Shown: positions 54,162 through 62,820, counted from the first letter of the stretch. The stretch: 64,000 bases of DNA from JAIEPT01 sp038217425 (GCA_038217425.1 JBBQPM010000004.1:62001-126000); one strand, 5' to 3'. Numbers and translations are program-made. Notes: generated by a model from the letters alone, not told the origin.

Positions 54162-54809
54162 ATGCGAACCCGTGTGAAAATCTGCGGCCTAACCTCCAGC
54201 GCCGACGCCCGTGAGGCGGCTCGTCTCGGCGCCGACGCCGTCGGGCTGAACTTCTATCCGAAGTCCCCGCGCTGCATCCCCAAGGAAACCGCCCGCGACA
54301 TCCTGCAAGCCCTCCCGGCATTCGTGGAACCCGCCGCCCTCTTCGTTAACGAATCGTGGGCGACCATCACCACTTTCCTGCAAGATCTCCCCGGCGTCGT
54401 CACCGTTCAAATTCACGGCGACGAAATCTTGCCTTGTCCGGCTTATCTCCCCTTTCGCTGGATCCCCGCCTTCCCAGTAGGCGATGAACAGACGCTGCGA
54501 CTCATTGCCGCCTTTGTGAAGTCGTGCGCCCACCCCCCCGCGGCTGTGCTGCTCGACGCCCACGTCCCCGGTTCCTACGGCGGCACGGGGCAGACGGCGC
54601 CGTGGGATCTGCTCGTCGGCTTCGATCCAGGCGTCCCCGTCTTGCTCGCCGGCGGACTCACGCCTCTCAATGTCGGCGCCGCCATCCAGCGCGTCAGGCC
54701 CTACGGCGTCGACGTCGCCAGCGGCGTCGAAACGAGCCCTGGACGCAAGGATCCCGCGAAGCTGGCCGCGTTTCTCGCCGAGGTCGCACAGGCAGACGCC
54801 CGGGGGTAA
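54162..54809 (+). CDS. trpF: Phosphoribosylanthranilate isomerase
   Basis: A 215-residue TIM-barrel enzyme that converts N-(5-phosphoribosyl)anthranilate to CdRP in tryptophan synthesis. VKICGLTSSADA (catalytic Cys), GLNFYPKSPRC, VQIHGDE, LLDAHVPGSYGGTGQ and VLLAGGLTPLNV with GVDVASGVETSPGRKDP cover the whole family pattern. The length is usual. The ATG at 54162 gives MRTRVKICGL. No other trp gene is nearby. comEC follows directly, perhaps translationally coupled. Confidence 0.96.
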   Translation: MRTRVKICGLTSSADAREAARLGADAVGLNFYPKSPRCIPKETARDILQALPAFVEPAALFVNESWATITTFLQDLPGVVTVQIHGDEILPCPAYLPFRWIPAFPVGDEQTLRLIAAFVKSCAHPPAAVLLDAHVPGSYGGTGQTAPWDLLVGFDPGVPVLLAGGLTPLNVGAAIQRVRPYGVDVASGVETSPGRKDPAKLAAFLAEVAQADARG

Positions 54810-54855
54810 ACCCATCGACGACAATTCGCCCCCGCCGATCTGGAGCGCGCCGCTC

Positions 54856-57261
54856 GTGCCGCTCGCGCTCGCCTTTTCCGCGGGCATCGTCGTCGATCGA
54901 TTTGCGCAGCCGGAGTTCGTCGGCAGTCTACTCGTCGTCGGCGCTGGGCTCGTCGGATGTTTCCTGTTTCGCACCCAGCCGGCCGGAGCGCTGCCGATGC
55001 TATGGCTCGCCGTCGCCGGACTCGGGGCGGTCAACCATCACGGCCAGATCGTCCGCGTTGCCGAGAATGACATTCGCCATTACGCGCTGCCTGGCGGGAA
55101 CCCGATCCGAATACAGGGTAGGCTCGCCTCGCAACCGCTTGCCTTACCCCCCAACGACGATCAACCTGAAGCCCGCCTGGCGAACGAGCCCTCGACGCGC
55201 GGCCTCGTGAACGTGAGCCGGGTGCTCACGCATGCCGGCGAGCACAACGTCGTCGGCGTCGTGCAGGTCACGGTGCTCGGCAAACCCGGCGACGACCTGC
55301 GGGCCGGCGACGAGGTCGAGATCGTCGGGCGTCTGCAGACGGCCAGCGGCCCGCTGAACCCGGGCGAATTCGACTACGCACAATTCCTGCGCGATCGCGG
55401 CATCAGCGCGCTCGTCTTCGTGCCGGGCGGCGTAAATGGAATCACGCTCCTGCGGCGCGGATGGACGGGATCGCTCTGGGGCTGGATCGGCGTCGTCCGG
55501 GAACGAGGTCTGGAGACATTCCGCGAAGCGCTGCCGCCGCAACAGGCGGCGCTCGCGCAGGCTTTGGTGCTGGGCGAAGGGTCGGGACTGGGAAGCGCCG
55601 GCTGGGAGAAGTTCTTGCGCACCGGAGTCATCCATGTGCTGGCGATCTCGGGGCAGCATCTCGTCATCCTGGCGTGGTTCCTTTGGCTGTTACTGCGTCT
55701 GCCGAGTTGGAGCCGACGGCGCTCGGCCCTGGTCATCGCTCTGATCCTGCTGACGTACGCACTGGTGACGGGAGGCAGGCCCCCGGTAATGCGCGCCGTC
55801 TGGATGGTCTTCGCCCTGGCCGTCGGCCTGCTGCTTCGGCGTCCCGTGAACTTCGCCAACGCGTTCGCCCTGGCCTGGCTGATCGTCGCCGGCTGGAACC
55901 CGGCCGAGATTTTTCAGACCGGTTGTCAGCTTTCGTTTCTCGCCGTCGCGGTGCTGCACTGGGGCGTTCCCGACGTTCGCTTCGGCCGCGAGGCGCCGCC
56001 GATCGAACGGTTGCTCGCGGCGCAGCGGCCACTTATCGTGAGCGGCGCGCTCGCCCTCGGTCGCTTCGTCCTTCTGCAATATCTGCTGGGATTCTGGCTC
56101 TGGCTGGCGGTCTCGCCGCTGGCGCTGTCGCGCTACCACATTCTCGCGCCGATCGCGCTGGTCATCGGCCCGCCGCTCGTGCTGCTCACCTCGCTCGCAC
56201 TTTTCTCGGGGTTCGGACTGCTGCTCACGCATGGACGCGTACTCTCCGCACCATTCGCGGAGAGTACGCGTCTGCTCCTGGCGGGGTGCGAAGGGCTCGT
56301 CGACTGGGGCCTGCAGCAACCCGGCGCCTACGTCTTTCTCGCCGACGTACCGAACTGGTGGCTGGTGATTTTTCACGTCGGGCTGCTGCTCGGGCTGACG
56401 CTGCCCCTCGCGCGCCGGGTACGGATCGGGATCTCCGTGCTCGGCCTGGGTTGGCTGAGTCTGGGCACGTTCCTCGCACTCGGCTGGTTCAGGCCGCTCG
56501 AGGATCGCTGCACGTTTCTCGCGGTCGGCCATGGCGGCTGCGTCGTGTTGGAATCGAGCACCGGCGAAGTCGCGCTGTACGACGTCGGTTCGAAACAGGG
56601 GAACGCGGTGACGAAACGGCAGATCGCGCCGTTTCTATGGAGCCGCGGGATTCGCCGGATCGACGAGGTGTTTCTGTCGCATGCCGACTTCGATCACATC
56701 GCGGGGTTCCCCGAATTGCTGGAGCGCTTCGACGTGAAACGCCTCGCCTGGACGCCGAGCTTGCCGAAGCAGGAAACCGCGGCCGTGCGGCGCGTGCTCG
56801 AAGCGCTCGCCCGGCGCGACGTCGCGGTTCGGACGCTGCAGCGGGGCGATGTCGGCACGGTCGGTAACTGGTCCTATGAAGTTCTGCATCCACCCGCGGA
56901 CGGGCCGCCCGAGAATGAAAATAGCCGCAGCATGGTGCTGTCGGTGAAGCATACGGGATTGACGCTGCTCCTCACGGGCGATCTGGAGAAGCAGGGGCTG
57001 AGCCAGGTGCTGGAATTGCCCGCGCCGACGATCGACGTACTGCAGGCACCGCACCACGGCAGCGAGACGCCTTACACGCCGCGGTTCTTGACGTGGGCGA
57101 AACCACGGCTCGCGATCTCGTCGCAAGCGATCGCCGCGGGGAAGCAGGCGCCGCATGCGCTGTTCGAGCGTCACGGGATTCCGCTGCTGACGACGGCGGA
57201 ATCGGGCGCCGTCACCCTTCGACCCGCGGGAGAGCGGTTTGTCGTCGAGCGCTGGAAGTAA
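54856..57261 (+). CDS. comEC: ComEC/Rec2-type DNA internalisation protein
   Basis: A polytopic inner-membrane protein of about 800 residues that carries single-stranded DNA through the membrane in natural transformation. It has an N-terminal DUF4131-like OB region, the Competence domain (FLRTGVIHVLAISGQHLVIL, RPPVMRAVWMVFALAVGLLL) and a C-terminal metallo-beta-lactamase domain (FLAVGHGGCVVLES, LSHADFDHIAGFPELL, LLTGDLEKQGLS, APHHGSETP). No ATG is available near trpF: GTG 54856 is the nearest normal start, while GTG 54670 would overlap trpF by 140 bp. The true start is therefore uncertain and may lie just before the first helix. No other com gene is adjacent. Confidence 0.88.
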   Translation: MPLALAFSAGIVVDRFAQPEFVGSLLVVGAGLVGCFLFRTQPAGALPMLWLAVAGLGAVNHHGQIVRVAENDIRHYALPGGNPIRIQGRLASQPLALPPNDDQPEARLANEPSTRGLVNVSRVLTHAGEHNVVGVVQVTVLGKPGDDLRAGDEVEIVGRLQTASGPLNPGEFDYAQFLRDRGISALVFVPGGVNGITLLRRGWTGSLWGWIGVVRERGLETFREALPPQQAALAQALVLGEGSGLGSAGWEKFLRTGVIHVLAISGQHLVILAWFLWLLLRLPSWSRRRSALVIALILLTYALVTGGRPPVMRAVWMVFALAVGLLLRRPVNFANAFALAWLIVAGWNPAEIFQTGCQLSFLAVAVLHWGVPDVRFGREAPPIERLLAAQRPLIVSGALALGRFVLLQYLLGFWLWLAVSPLALSRYHILAPIALVIGPPLVLLTSLALFSGFGLLLTHGRVLSAPFAESTRLLLAGCEGLVDWGLQQPGAYVFLADVPNWWLVIFHVGLLLGLTLPLARRVRIGISVLGLGWLSLGTFLALGWFRPLEDRCTFLAVGHGGCVVLESSTGEVALYDVGSKQGNAVTKRQIAPFLWSRGIRRIDEVFLSHADFDHIAGFPELLERFDVKRLAWTPSLPKQETAAVRRVLEALARRDVAVRTLQRGDVGTVGNWSYEVLHPPADGPPENENSRSMVLSVKHTGLTLLLTGDLEKQGLSQVLELPAPTIDVLQAPHHGSETPYTPRFLTWAKPRLAISSQAIAAGKQAPHALFERHGIPLLTTAESGAVTLRPAGERFVVERWK

Positions 57262-57313
57262 GTTCCTACAATGCCACAGAACGGATCTTCGCCCCCACGC
57301 AATGAGACGCGCC

Positions 57314-57877
57314 ATGCCAGGGATCGACTACGAAGCTCACTCGGTTTTTCACCTGTTTCGCCTGGAGCACGGCTGGCTGCGCATTCCGATGCAGGTGGGC
57401 TATTACGTCGGCGAGTGGAGTGGGATCGGTCTGCTCGCGCTTTTCGTCGGCTGCTTCTTCTTTTGGCCGCGCGTCCATCAACGCTTCTTGTTCGTGCCGA
57501 TCGGCTGGGCCATACTGCTCGGCACGGCCAGCGAGATCGTGCGTTGGCAGATCGCCAAGGCGCCCCCGAACTCGGCCGGGGAGTTCGCGACCGACTGGAT
57601 CCCGGGGAGCTTTCCGTGCCGGCCCGTCGTTCTCATTGTGACGACGCTTTGCATCTACTGGCGTTTCCTGCAACATCTGCAGACGCCGACCTGGCTACTA
57701 AGGTGTTGGTACGCGCTGGGCGGCTTGCTCATCGTGTGGGTGATGCTGGCGCAGCTCTACTTCAGCCTGTGTTGGCTGAGCGGCATCCTGGCAGGGGTGC
57801 TGGTCGGCATTGCCATCGGCCAGCTTTGCTTCATTCTGCCGCCGCACCTGGACAAGAAGCGGACGCTGCTGAGTTGA
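57314..57877 (+). CDS. Membrane protein resembling a degenerate PAP2 phosphatase
   Basis: A 187-residue protein with five or six helices. The order of segments resembles a PAP2 acid phosphatase: a loop with GEFATDWIPGSFPCRPVVLI where PSGH is expected, and YFSLCWLSGILAGVLVG where the family has a HWxSDVLAG-type motif. The histidine is Cys and the aspartate Gly, so the usual catalytic residues are missing. It is thus either an inactive relative or an unrelated membrane protein. The ATG at 57314 is one of two close choices (57302). It follows comEC by 52 bp. Confidence 0.5.
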   Translation: MPGIDYEAHSVFHLFRLEHGWLRIPMQVGYYVGEWSGIGLLALFVGCFFFWPRVHQRFLFVPIGWAILLGTASEIVRWQIAKAPPNSAGEFATDWIPGSFPCRPVVLIVTTLCIYWRFLQHLQTPTWLLRCWYALGGLLIVWVMLAQLYFSLCWLSGILAGVLVGIAIGQLCFILPPHLDKKRTLLS

Positions 57878-58075
57878 CCCGCCGCCCCTGGACGAAGACC
57901 GATTCTTGACGTGACCTATCACGACCGCGAATGGGCGTGGTCTGTGGCAGGTCCCCCGGATTGCCATCCTTGGGGCCTTGGGCTTTCGAAAGGATAAAAG
58001 GTGGACGTGGGAACGCCGAGCGGTTACAGTGCAATTCTCGCAAATCCAGGGCTCTAACGGCTGAAGGGAGTTTCC

Positions 58076-59194
58076 ATGTCGATCGTCAAAGGTAAAGGCC
58101 GAACCGAATGCGATAATAAGGACGATGCAATCACCGACGCGCCGCTCACGGGATCGGTCGGAATCGGCGGCCTCAACAAGACCGCTGACGTCCATCTGGT
58201 TCAGCAGTATCTTAACTCCGTGCTGCCGGCGGACGGAGGCCCCGATCTGGTCTTGGCGGAAGACGGCATCATAGGGCCGAAGACCAAGGCGGCGATCGCC
58301 AAGTTTCAGACGCAAGTGCTCCACTTTCACGACGGGCGGGTCGACGTTAATGGGCCGACCATCAAGGCGCTGACGAAGCACATTCTCGAAGCGCCCCAGG
58401 TGCCGATGGGTAAGCTGGGGGCGCCGGAATCTCCGAATTCGAAGACGCCTGGCGCCGGCACACCCAACGTCGCGCCGATCCCCAGCACGTTGGGCGTCGA
58501 GATCGTCGCGATGGCGAATATGATCCTGAGGATCCTGGAGCCTCGCCTGCAAGCGCTGCGATTCCAGTTGACCCGGGTCACGCCGAATATGATGGCGCTT
58601 CTCAACAAACATTTCGCCAATGGCAAAGAACGGGTGGATACTCAGGACATCCGTCGCGTACAGAAAGTCCTCGCCGACATCCACTTCTTCGTCGCCCGCT
58701 TCAACGCTTTCGGCAAGCAACCGAGCGAGAACGTCATCCTGTTCGACCCCGTGCCCAATCCCGATTTCATCGGGCGAACCGTGCGCGGGGGCAACAAGCT
58801 CGGCATTAACAAGATCCAGATCTACCAAGACAAAAAGACGGGGGTTGTCTCGAAAAACCCAGGCCAATCGATTTGGCTTTCGCGGGCGTTCGAAACGACC
58901 CCTTCGCACGAGAAACACTGGACCGTCCTGCACGAGTTCGCCCATTTCGTCGGCGGGCGCGACGGCAAACCCGATCGGATCGACGATATCGACAAGGCGT
59001 ATTCGAACGAGAGCAAGTTCCAAAGCATTTCCAAGTTCAAGCGCCTGCACAACGCGGAGAGCATCTCCCTGTTTTTCCTCGAGTTCGCCGTCGGCACGGA
59101 TGCGATCACGGTTTTGCCAGGACTGAATTTGCACAAGGCGCATTTCGAGAAATTCCCCAAGGTCACGCAGACGGGCGAGATCGTCGCGAGGTAG
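58076..59194 (+). CDS. Peptidoglycan-binding protein with M35-like HEXXH metallopeptidase domain
   Basis: A 372-residue protein without a clear signal peptide. An N-terminal peptidoglycan-binding domain (about 30-105) shows VHLVQQYLNSVLPADGG, EDGIIGPKTKAAIAKFQ and VDVNGPTIKALTKH. A helical spacer is followed by a domain with HEFAHFVGGRDGKPD (H286, E287, H290), which resembles the aspzincin (M35) pattern in which an Asp downstream completes the zinc site; candidates are the Asp residues in GRDGKPDRIDD. It may cut cell-wall proteins or act as a secreted effector. The RBS (GAAGGGAGTTTCC) is good. I rate the domain call good and the M35 assignment moderate. Confidence 0.7.
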   Translation: MSIVKGKGRTECDNKDDAITDAPLTGSVGIGGLNKTADVHLVQQYLNSVLPADGGPDLVLAEDGIIGPKTKAAIAKFQTQVLHFHDGRVDVNGPTIKALTKHILEAPQVPMGKLGAPESPNSKTPGAGTPNVAPIPSTLGVEIVAMANMILRILEPRLQALRFQLTRVTPNMMALLNKHFANGKERVDTQDIRRVQKVLADIHFFVARFNAFGKQPSENVILFDPVPNPDFIGRTVRGGNKLGINKIQIYQDKKTGVVSKNPGQSIWLSRAFETTPSHEKHWTVLHEFAHFVGGRDGKPDRIDDIDKAYSNESKFQSISKFKRLHNAESISLFFLEFAVGTDAITVLPGLNLHKAHFEKFPKVTQTGEIVAR

Positions 59195-59228
59195 CGCACG
59201 GCAATCGTCAGTGAGCGACAGATCGTAA

Positions 59229-59624
59229 CTACTTTGATTCTGATATAGTCCTAACCGTTGATGCGGCAGAATCAAGAGATAAGTCATTTCCGTCCTCCGT
59301 CACGCCTTTGCCTTTGACGATGACGCGAAAAGTGGACGTTCCAGCGTTAGCGGAGCCATCGATGTACAAATCAAGTACGAAGGATAATTGAGATTTTTCT
59401 TCAGGCGGGAATGTTACCCCTGAGGGAATTCGGATAGGGATCTCCAATGAAAATTGAATCACGCCGAATTGCCTGCCGCCCTTTTTGTAGGCTTTTACAA
59501 GTTTGCCGACCGCTTACACTTCGGCTAGATTCGTTTCCTTGTGATTCTCGCCGGCGATGATCTTGACGGCTTCATTAGGAATGTTCCAAGTTTCCGCCTC
59601 CAGGGAAATGACGTCATACTGAGG
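59229..59624 (-). pseudogene. Decayed small gene with internal stop
   Basis: On the minus strand one frame reads SLEAETWNIPNEAVKIIAGE and NHKETNLAEV, then TAA (59514-59516), then AVGKLVKAYKKGGRQFGVIQ, IPSGVTFPPEEKSQLSFVLD and so on to ISESK at 59229. The second part alone could be a 77-residue protein from GTG 59462, but the reading continues smoothly across the stop, and no start codon is found before it. The 5' end fades into a family D repeat. I therefore see a degraded remnant; the family is not recognised. Base composition is less GC-rich than around it. Confidence 0.4.
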
Positions 59625-59663
59625 CTATCCTGTCAATCGCCGATTGGCAAGCTCCTCTGAACC

Positions 59664-59730
59664 ACCGTCAGGGAGCGATTCCAACGCGCGATTACAAGGG
59701 CCACGCTCCCTCACCACGGTCGCGGCTCGT
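59664..59730. repeat. Inverted repeat, family D copy 2 (degraded)
   Basis: CCGTCAGGGAGCG pairs with CGCTCCCTCACCACGG, followed by TCGCGGCTC of the family D arm. It lies at the 5' end of the decayed gene. From 59731 to 59978 I see no further gene; the short open frames there lack support. Confidence 0.6.
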
Positions 59731-59978
59731 CATTCGCTGGACGCGTCAGCAAGGGAAACGTTCGCATGTCGTTTTGTCGTTAAGAATCAACGGGACGACG
59801 TGGCTTCCTTTCAATGTTGTCGGTAGAGTCGCGCCAACGTTTCTCAGTCACAGGCGTTTCAATTGCAGGCAGCGAATCGGGGACGCTCCGGGTAACCCTG
59901 GATATGGGGAAAACGGGACGCCTCGCTTCGCTTGCACCTGTTTTTGTGTTCCCTGTTTCGCCCAATGGAGGTTCGGTT

Positions 59979-60299
59979 ATGAAATTCTGTGTTGCTTTCG
60001 GGCTATTTTTAGGCGGGCTGGTTCTCGCTCAAAAGCCGGCATTGGCACAGGGAAGGCCGCCGCAAGCGCAAAAGGGCTTGGCTATGGCCCAACAAAAAGC
60101 CGCTCAGCAGGCCCAGCAAGCCTTGCAACAGCAGGGGGGCTTGGCACGGGCGCAGCAGATGGCAGCTGCACAAGCTCAAGCGGCACTTTTGCAAGCGCAG
60201 CAAAAAGGGGCTCAGGGCCTCGGTGTTGCCCAGCAGAACGTTCCCCCTCAGGGGCAAAAGGGCCTGGGAATTGCTCAGCAGAAAGGCAAAAAGAAGTAA
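59979..60299 (+). CDS. Small exported Gln/Ala-rich protein
   Basis: A 106-residue protein with a signal peptide (KFCVAFGLFLGGLVLAQKPA). The mature part is almost only Gln, Ala, Gly, Leu and Lys in irregular repeats (QAQKGLAMAQQKAAQQ, GLARAQQMAAAQAQAALLQA, GLGVAQQNVPPQGQKGLGIA) and ends KGKKK. No fold is recognisable. GGAGG lies 8 bases before the ATG at 59979, and an intrinsic terminator follows, so it is probably a real, separately transcribed gene. It may be a low-complexity envelope or coat component. Confidence 0.65.
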   Translation: MKFCVAFGLFLGGLVLAQKPALAQGRPPQAQKGLAMAQQKAAQQAQQALQQQGGLARAQQMAAAQAQAALLQAQQKGAQGLGVAQQNVPPQGQKGLGIAQQKGKKK

Positions 60300-60355
60300 T
60301 GCCGCCGGCCGAAACACGGCTATCAGCCTCCAGTTGACATCCGTGCTGTAAACAG

Positions 60356-60391
60356 AAGGCCTGAGCGGCGTAATGCATGCTTAGGCCTTTT
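60356..60391 (+). terminator. Probable rho-independent terminator of the Gln/Ala-rich gene
   Basis: AAGGCCTGAGC pairs with GCTTAGGCCTT (one G-T pair), 12-nt loop, then TT. It starts 57 bp after the stop. Confidence 0.6.
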
Positions 60392-60423
60392 CATGTTGAT
60401 GCAACTCCCGCGGTGCAATAATC

Positions 60424-60494
60424 GAGCCACGGCGGTGACGGAACAGTTCCAACGCGACATTGCAACGGCGGCGCTCCTTAACGGTCGCGGCTCG
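60424..60494. repeat. Inverted repeat, family D copy 3 (degraded)
   Basis: GAGCCACGGCGGTGACGGAA on the left and GCTCCTTAACGGTCGCGGCT (ending C) on the right; the right arm matches copy 1 well, the left only partly. It touches the end of the convergent Gfo/Idh/MocA gene. Confidence 0.6.
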
Positions 60495-60500
60495 GAAAGC

Positions 60501-61832
60501 TCAACTCAATCCCTTCACTTCCCACCCCTTGCGATACGTTCGCCGGACCAGGCGGTCGGCCTCCGCGAATTGCTTGAACGTGAGCTTCGCGGTATCCCAT
60601 TCCAGCACGCGCTTGGGGAAGTGCGTCGCCACGCCGCCTAGCAGCACCGCTTCCGTCAGGGGGCCCGAATAACTGAAACCCGCCGAGGTTCGACCCTCGC
60701 CGCGGATCGCGTTCACGTACTGCAAATAATGGTCGGCCGCCTCGACCTTCGGCATCGCGTAATCCTTGAAGGCTTCCGTCGGGAACAGGATCGGCCCGGC
60801 GACGTGCGGCAGCAACATCGTCCCCTTCGTCCCCACGAAGATCGAACCCTGGTCGGGTAATCGCTGCGTGCCGATCTGGCCCTGGATTTCCTTGGGGGGA
60901 CGCTTGTCGCCGTCGTACCACACGACGCGAACCGTCGTCCCTTCGGTGTAGCGCGTGCCGGGGAAGACGTAGTGGATCTCGGCGTCGCTGGCCCAGTTGT
61001 GCCGGAACGGTTCGGGGCCTTCGGAACGGACGGAGATCGGCGACGTCAGGGCGAGGGCCTCGAAGACCGGGTCGTAGATGTGGCAACCCATGTCGCCGAA
61101 GGTGCCGGTGCCGAAGTCGAGACGTTTACGCCAGTTGAAGGGATGGTAGTAATTTCCTCCGAGGTAGCGAGTTTCGGGCGCGACGCCGACCCAGAGATCC
61201 CAGCTGAGGCCGGCGGGGATTTCGTCCTGGCGGTCGGGGCGCGGGGTGGCGTCGCCCCATTTCTTGTTGCTCCAGGTGTGCACCTCGCGAACCTTGCCGA
61301 TCGCCTCCGCGTGGATGACCGCGACGCCCAAGCGGTACGGCGCTGCCGAGTGGACCTGGATGCCCATCTGCGTCACCAGCTTGCGATCGCGGGCGTACTC
61401 CGCGAGCTTGCGACACTCGTAGACGTCATGGGCGAGCGGCTTCTGCACGTAGGCGTTTAAACCTAACTGCATGGCCGACATCGCGATCGGGGCGTGCATG
61501 TGGTCGGGCGTGCTGACGTTAACGCTGTCGAGATTCTTGGATTCCTTGTCTAGAAGTTCGCGGTAGTCGCGGTAGACGCGGAACTTTTGCGTTGCGAAGC
61601 GCTTCTGCGCTCGGTCGAGCTTGGCGGCGTCGATGTCGCAGACGGCGAGCAGGTCGAGGTTCGGATGCCGAAGGAGGCTCGTAATATCGCCTCCCGCCAT
61701 CCCGTCGGAGCCGAAGCTCGCATGGCGCACTCGGCCGCTGGGAGGGTTGGAAATCAGGTTCCGCACGAAAAGCGGCGCGGCGAGAACGGCGCCGCTCGAT
61801 TGTTTGAGGAAGGATCGACGCGTGAGTTGCAT
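60501..61832 (-). CDS. Gfo/Idh/MocA-family oxidoreductase with Tat signal
   Basis: A 443-residue protein. A twin-arginine signal (TRRSFLKQSSGAVLAAPLFV) is followed by a Rossmann NAD(P)-binding region (LAVCDIDAAKLDRA, STPDHMHAPIAMSAM, AYVQKPLAHDVYECRK, the EKP-like motif with Gln) and a C-terminal alpha/beta substrate domain. Planctomycetes carry many of these, thought to act on sugars outside the cytoplasm with tightly bound cofactor. The ATG at 61832 has AGGAG 7 bases upstream. The usual Gly-rich loop is altered (FGSDGMAGGD), so the reaction is not assigned. Confidence 0.88.
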   Translation of the reverse strand: MQLTRRSFLKQSSGAVLAAPLFVRNLISNPPSGRVRHASFGSDGMAGGDITSLLRHPNLDLLAVCDIDAAKLDRAQKRFATQKFRVYRDYRELLDKESKNLDSVNVSTPDHMHAPIAMSAMQLGLNAYVQKPLAHDVYECRKLAEYARDRKLVTQMGIQVHSAAPYRLGVAVIHAEAIGKVREVHTWSNKKWGDATPRPDRQDEIPAGLSWDLWVGVAPETRYLGGNYYHPFNWRKRLDFGTGTFGDMGCHIYDPVFEALALTSPISVRSEGPEPFRHNWASDAEIHYVFPGTRYTEGTTVRVVWYDGDKRPPKEIQGQIGTQRLPDQGSIFVGTKGTMLLPHVAGPILFPTEAFKDYAMPKVEAADHYLQYVNAIRGEGRTSAGFSYSGPLTEAVLLGGVATHFPKRVLEWDTAKLTFKQFAEADRLVRRTYRKGWEVKGLS

Positions 61833-61860
61833 GGCATCTCCTGGAGAAGAACAAAGACTA

Positions 61861-61980
61861 ACCACAGAGTCACAGAGAGCACAGAGAAATGCAAGGAAAA
61901 GATAGGAAAGCGGAAGAGCCAATTGCTGACAAGTTTGTTCTTCTCCCTGTCTTCCTCTGTGCTCTCTGTGACTCTGTGGT
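61861..61980. repeat. Perfect 26-nt inverted repeat (ACCACAGAGTCACAGAG type)
   Basis: ACCACAGAGTCACAGAGAGC (plus ACAGAG) at 61861-61886 and its exact complement at 61955-61980, with an AT-richer centre of 68 bp. It lies upstream of the Gfo/Idh/MocA gene and downstream of thyX, both on the minus strand. Sequences of this CACAGAG type are widespread short repeats in several phyla (from memory, unverified). Confidence 0.85.
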
Positions 61981-61992
61981 TCAAATTCTGAA

Positions 61993-62778
61993 TTAAACTT
62001 TGCGGTGTTTCGTGGTCGCCTCGAAGGTGCCGTCCGCCAGTGCGACCAACTCGTAATCGCCGAATAGATTCGGGGCTTCTTTCTGCATTACTCGCAGGAC
62101 GGCGATCGCCAGCTTGCGGATCTCCGTCTCCGCATGGCGGTTGCCGCGCAGCTCGATGAAGTGCCGCAGCGCCCGGGCGTTCGCGGTCACGAAGATCTTG
62201 GTCTCCGTTGCGTTGGGCAGAATGCTGCGCGCCGCCTGCCGGGCAAGCTTGCGCCGTAGCGTCCGATCGGGCTCGTCGGCGAAAACTTTCTGCAATTTCT
62301 CCGTGAGTTCAATATACGCTTGATGGCAGGCAGAGACGGCCTGGGTCCAGAGGGCGTGGATTTCGGGATCGTCGGCTATGCAGTCGGGCTCGACGTACTC
62401 GGCCACCGATTCGTCGACGTAGCGCTGGCTGAGTTGCGAGTAACCGAAACCGGCGCGATGCCGGATCAGTTCGTGGGTCAGCGATCGGCTGATTCCGGTG
62501 AAGACGAAGTTCCAGACGGCGTGTTCCAGGACGGAGCCGTGGCCGACTTCGAGGATGTGGTCGAGGTAGGCGTGATTGCCGCCTGGCCTGGGTTTGGCGA
62601 ACGACATATAGCAAACGCGTCCGGCGACCTCCGCCAGCTTCTCGCCGGCGACTTCGGAATCGGTGTTCCAGGTCGCGACTTGATGATCGGCGAGAAACCG
62701 ATCAATCTCGGCCTCGGTAGTCGTCTGCTGACCGACGAGGTAGACGGTCGGTTCCCGAAGGATGCGCAAGTCGGACAT
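61993..62778 (-). CDS. thyX: Flavin-dependent thymidylate synthase
   Basis: A 261-residue FAD enzyme that makes dTMP from dUMP with methylene-tetrahydrofolate. The ThyX signature RHRAGFGYSQLSQRY (106-120) is complete. Other support: GHGSVLEHAVWNFVF, and RQAARSILPNATETKIFVTA with RALRHFIELR. The ATG at 62778 gives MSDLRILREPTVYLV; the frame is open further upstream but would run into the divergent cyclase gene. Only 42 bp separate the two starts, so their promoters must overlap the coding regions or be very compact. Confidence 0.96.
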   Translation of the reverse strand: MSDLRILREPTVYLVGQQTTTEAEIDRFLADHQVATWNTDSEVAGEKLAEVAGRVCYMSFAKPRPGGNHAYLDHILEVGHGSVLEHAVWNFVFTGISRSLTHELIRHRAGFGYSQLSQRYVDESVAEYVEPDCIADDPEIHALWTQAVSACHQAYIELTEKLQKVFADEPDRTLRRKLARQAARSILPNATETKIFVTANARALRHFIELRGNRHAETEIRKLAIAVLRVMQKEAPNLFGDYELVALADGTFEATTKHRKV

Positions 62779-62820
62779 GGCAAGGTTCTCGCATTTGAAG
62801 AACTGTTTTACGGACGGAAA

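Noticed and set aside
57935..57990. Possible hairpin before the peptidoglycan-binding gene
   Set aside because: Only short, interrupted complementarity; it resembles the palindrome at 13.3 kb weakly and does not reach the standard of the other repeats.
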